A stretch of DNA of 6,572 bases, from positions 1-6,572 of the forward strand of contig JALVEU010000379.1 of the NCBI GenBank assembly GCA_027030565.1, in the 5' to 3' direction. The translations under genes were made by a program, and so were the position numbers. This DNA comes from Gammaproteobacteria bacterium. Lineage in GTDB: Bacteria > Pseudomonadota > Gammaproteobacteria > JAJDOJ01. Position 1 is the first letter of the stretch. The number at the start of each line of letters is the position of its first letter. The notes under the pieces are model-generated. The model was not told the DNA's origin. It saw nothing but the letters and a program-made list of their open reading frames with translations, and made no database searches. Below, piece by piece: positions 5,756-6,572 of the stretch.

Positions 5756-6445
5756 ATGAAAGGCTCCAACATCCATGAGATCCCGGAATTGCACGGGCGC
5801 ACGGGGGTGTTCGCCGACCGTAGAGACGCCGGGCGGGTGCTGGCCGGCATGCTCGATGCCTACGAAGGCAGCGGGGCACTGGTGCTGGCCATCCCCTCGG
5901 GTGGCGTGCCCGTGGGCCTGGAGATCGCCCGAACCCTGCACCTGGAGCTGGATGTGGCCGTGGTCAGCAAGATCCTGTTCCCATGGACCACCGAAGCGGG
6001 TTTCGGTGCCGTGGCCTTCGACGGGACCGTGTGGATCGACCCGGAACGCACCGTAGGCATGACCGAGGCGATGATCGAGCAGCAGGTGCAGGAGGCGCGC
6101 GCCAAGGTGACGCGGCGTATGCGCCTCCTGCGCGGCCAGCGGCCGCTCCCCCAGCTCCATGGCAGGACGGTGATCCTGGTGGACGACGGGTTGGCCTCGG
6201 GCTCGACCATGCGCGTGGCCCTTATGGCAGTAAAGCGGCTGCAGCCGGGCGCCGTGATCGTGGCGGTGCCCACCGGCCATGCGCGCACGGTGGTGGCGCT
6301 GGCCCGCGAGGCCGACGCGCTCTATTGTGCCAACATTCGCAGCGGACCGCAGTTCGCTGTGGCGGAGGCCTACCGCATGTGGTACGACGAGGACGAGGGG
6401 GAGGTCGCGCGAATGCTGGCCGCCTTTCGGCCCGACGAGGGCTGA
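5756..6445 (+). CDS. Phosphoribosyltransferase-like protein (COG1926 type)
   Basis: The product is 229 residues, typical of this family. VILVDDGLASGST at 139-151 is the 13-residue PRPP-binding loop, with two Asp binding the ribose hydroxyls and a Gly-Ser-Thr turn holding the 5'-phosphate. LAIPSGGVPVG at 44-54 matches the family's pyrophosphate-side loop, and DVAVVSKILFPW (66-77) follows as in COG1926 proteins. FADRRDAGRVLA near the N-terminus is another hallmark. The expected chemistry is transfer to or from PRPP, but COG1926 members have no firmly known base substrate and are often found near stress or dormancy genes. There is no signal peptide, so it should be cytoplasmic. The ATG at 5756 has no strong Shine-Dalgarno and is chosen because the family N-terminus starts shortly after it. 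It follows the coiled-coil gene in the same direction and is convergent with the next gene. Confidence 0.92.
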   Translation: MKGSNIHEIPELHGRTGVFADRRDAGRVLAGMLDAYEGSGALVLAIPSGGVPVGLEIARTLHLELDVAVVSKILFPWTTEAGFGAVAFDGTVWIDPERTVGMTEAMIEQQVQEARAKVTRRMRLLRGQRPLPQLHGRTVILVDDGLASGSTMRVALMAVKRLQPGAVIVAVPTGHARTVVALAREADALYCANIRSGPQFAVAEAYRMWYDEDEGEVARMLAAFRPDEG

Positions 6446-6451
6446 TTCCGG

Positions 6452-6572
6452 TCAGGCGGTGCCGGCGTTGCGGTCGGTAGGGCTGTGGTAGTAGCTGCTC
6501 TCTTCCGCCGACTGGCGCACCTCGTCGAAGAGCTGCTGAAGACGGAGATCGGCATCGCTCACGGTGGCGCAG
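6452..6572 (-). CDS. 3' end of an unidentified convergent gene (partial)
   Basis: An open minus-strand frame enters from the right edge and ends with TGA at 6454-6452, giving 39 C-terminal residues ending in TDRNAGTA. The segment SDADLRLQQLFDEVRQSAEES reads like a natural acidic amphipathic helix. Its stop is only 6 bp from the stop of the phosphoribosyltransferase, a normal convergent arrangement. A GTG at 6562 could in principle start a very short protein, but it has no Shine-Dalgarno, so a longer gene truncated by the window is more likely. The fragment is too short to identify. Confidence 0.55.
   Translation of the reverse strand, partial: CATVSDADLRLQQLFDEVRQSAEESSYYHSPTDRNAGTA

Noticed and set aside
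6440..6480. Bidirectional terminator between the convergent genes
   Set aside because: Stops are only 6 bp apart, and I see just a weak CCGG/CCGG pairing without T-runs.

Overview
The window is GC-rich and densely coding, with little space between genes. Gene style points to a Gram-negative bacterium: a bacterial lipobox on a giant cupredoxin-type oxidase, good Shine-Dalgarno sites on one operon, and a Sec signal peptide on a small coiled-coil protein. My guess is a high-GC proteobacterium, perhaps a gammaproteobacterium of the Ectothiorhodospiraceae/Chromatiaceae kind. That placement is an impression from codon use and gene content, not a demonstration.

Region 1 (minus strand, 4938 down to 1) is a two-gene operon. 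The first gene (4938-4270) encodes a 222-residue protein of unknown function with a probable beta-sandwich fold. Seventeen bases further on is a very large multicopper oxidase, start 4252. It runs off the left edge after 1417 codons without a stop, so its C-terminus is missing. It is a predicted outer-membrane lipoprotein. Its copper ligands occur in inverted order: the type-1 copper half-site (L3/L4) sits near residues 488-557, and the trinuclear HxH half-site (L1/L2) near residues 874-980. Each has a degenerate counterpart in the other half of the protein. Size and layout recall the giant MnxG/MofA-type oxidases linked to Mn(II) oxidation.

Region 2 (4939-5151) is a 213-bp divergent intergenic region. 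It holds a strong Shine-Dalgarno for the minus operon with a GC hairpin touching it, a candidate extended -10 promoter for the rightward genes, and a 19-bp inverted repeat upstream of that promoter that could be an operator.

Region 3 (plus strand, 5152-6445) holds two genes 55 bp apart: an exported 182-residue helical coiled-coil protein, and a 229-residue phosphoribosyltransferase-like protein of the COG1926 type. Both have a stress-protein flavour. Region 4 (6452-6572, minus) is the 3' end of a convergent, unidentified gene whose stop lies 6 bp beyond the phosphoribosyltransferase stop.

The most interesting object is the giant oxidase: its copper-site layout is permuted and internally duplicated, and it is co-transcribed with an unknown beta-sandwich partner. 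I saw no RNA genes, insertion sequences, CRISPR arrays or convincing intrinsic terminators.
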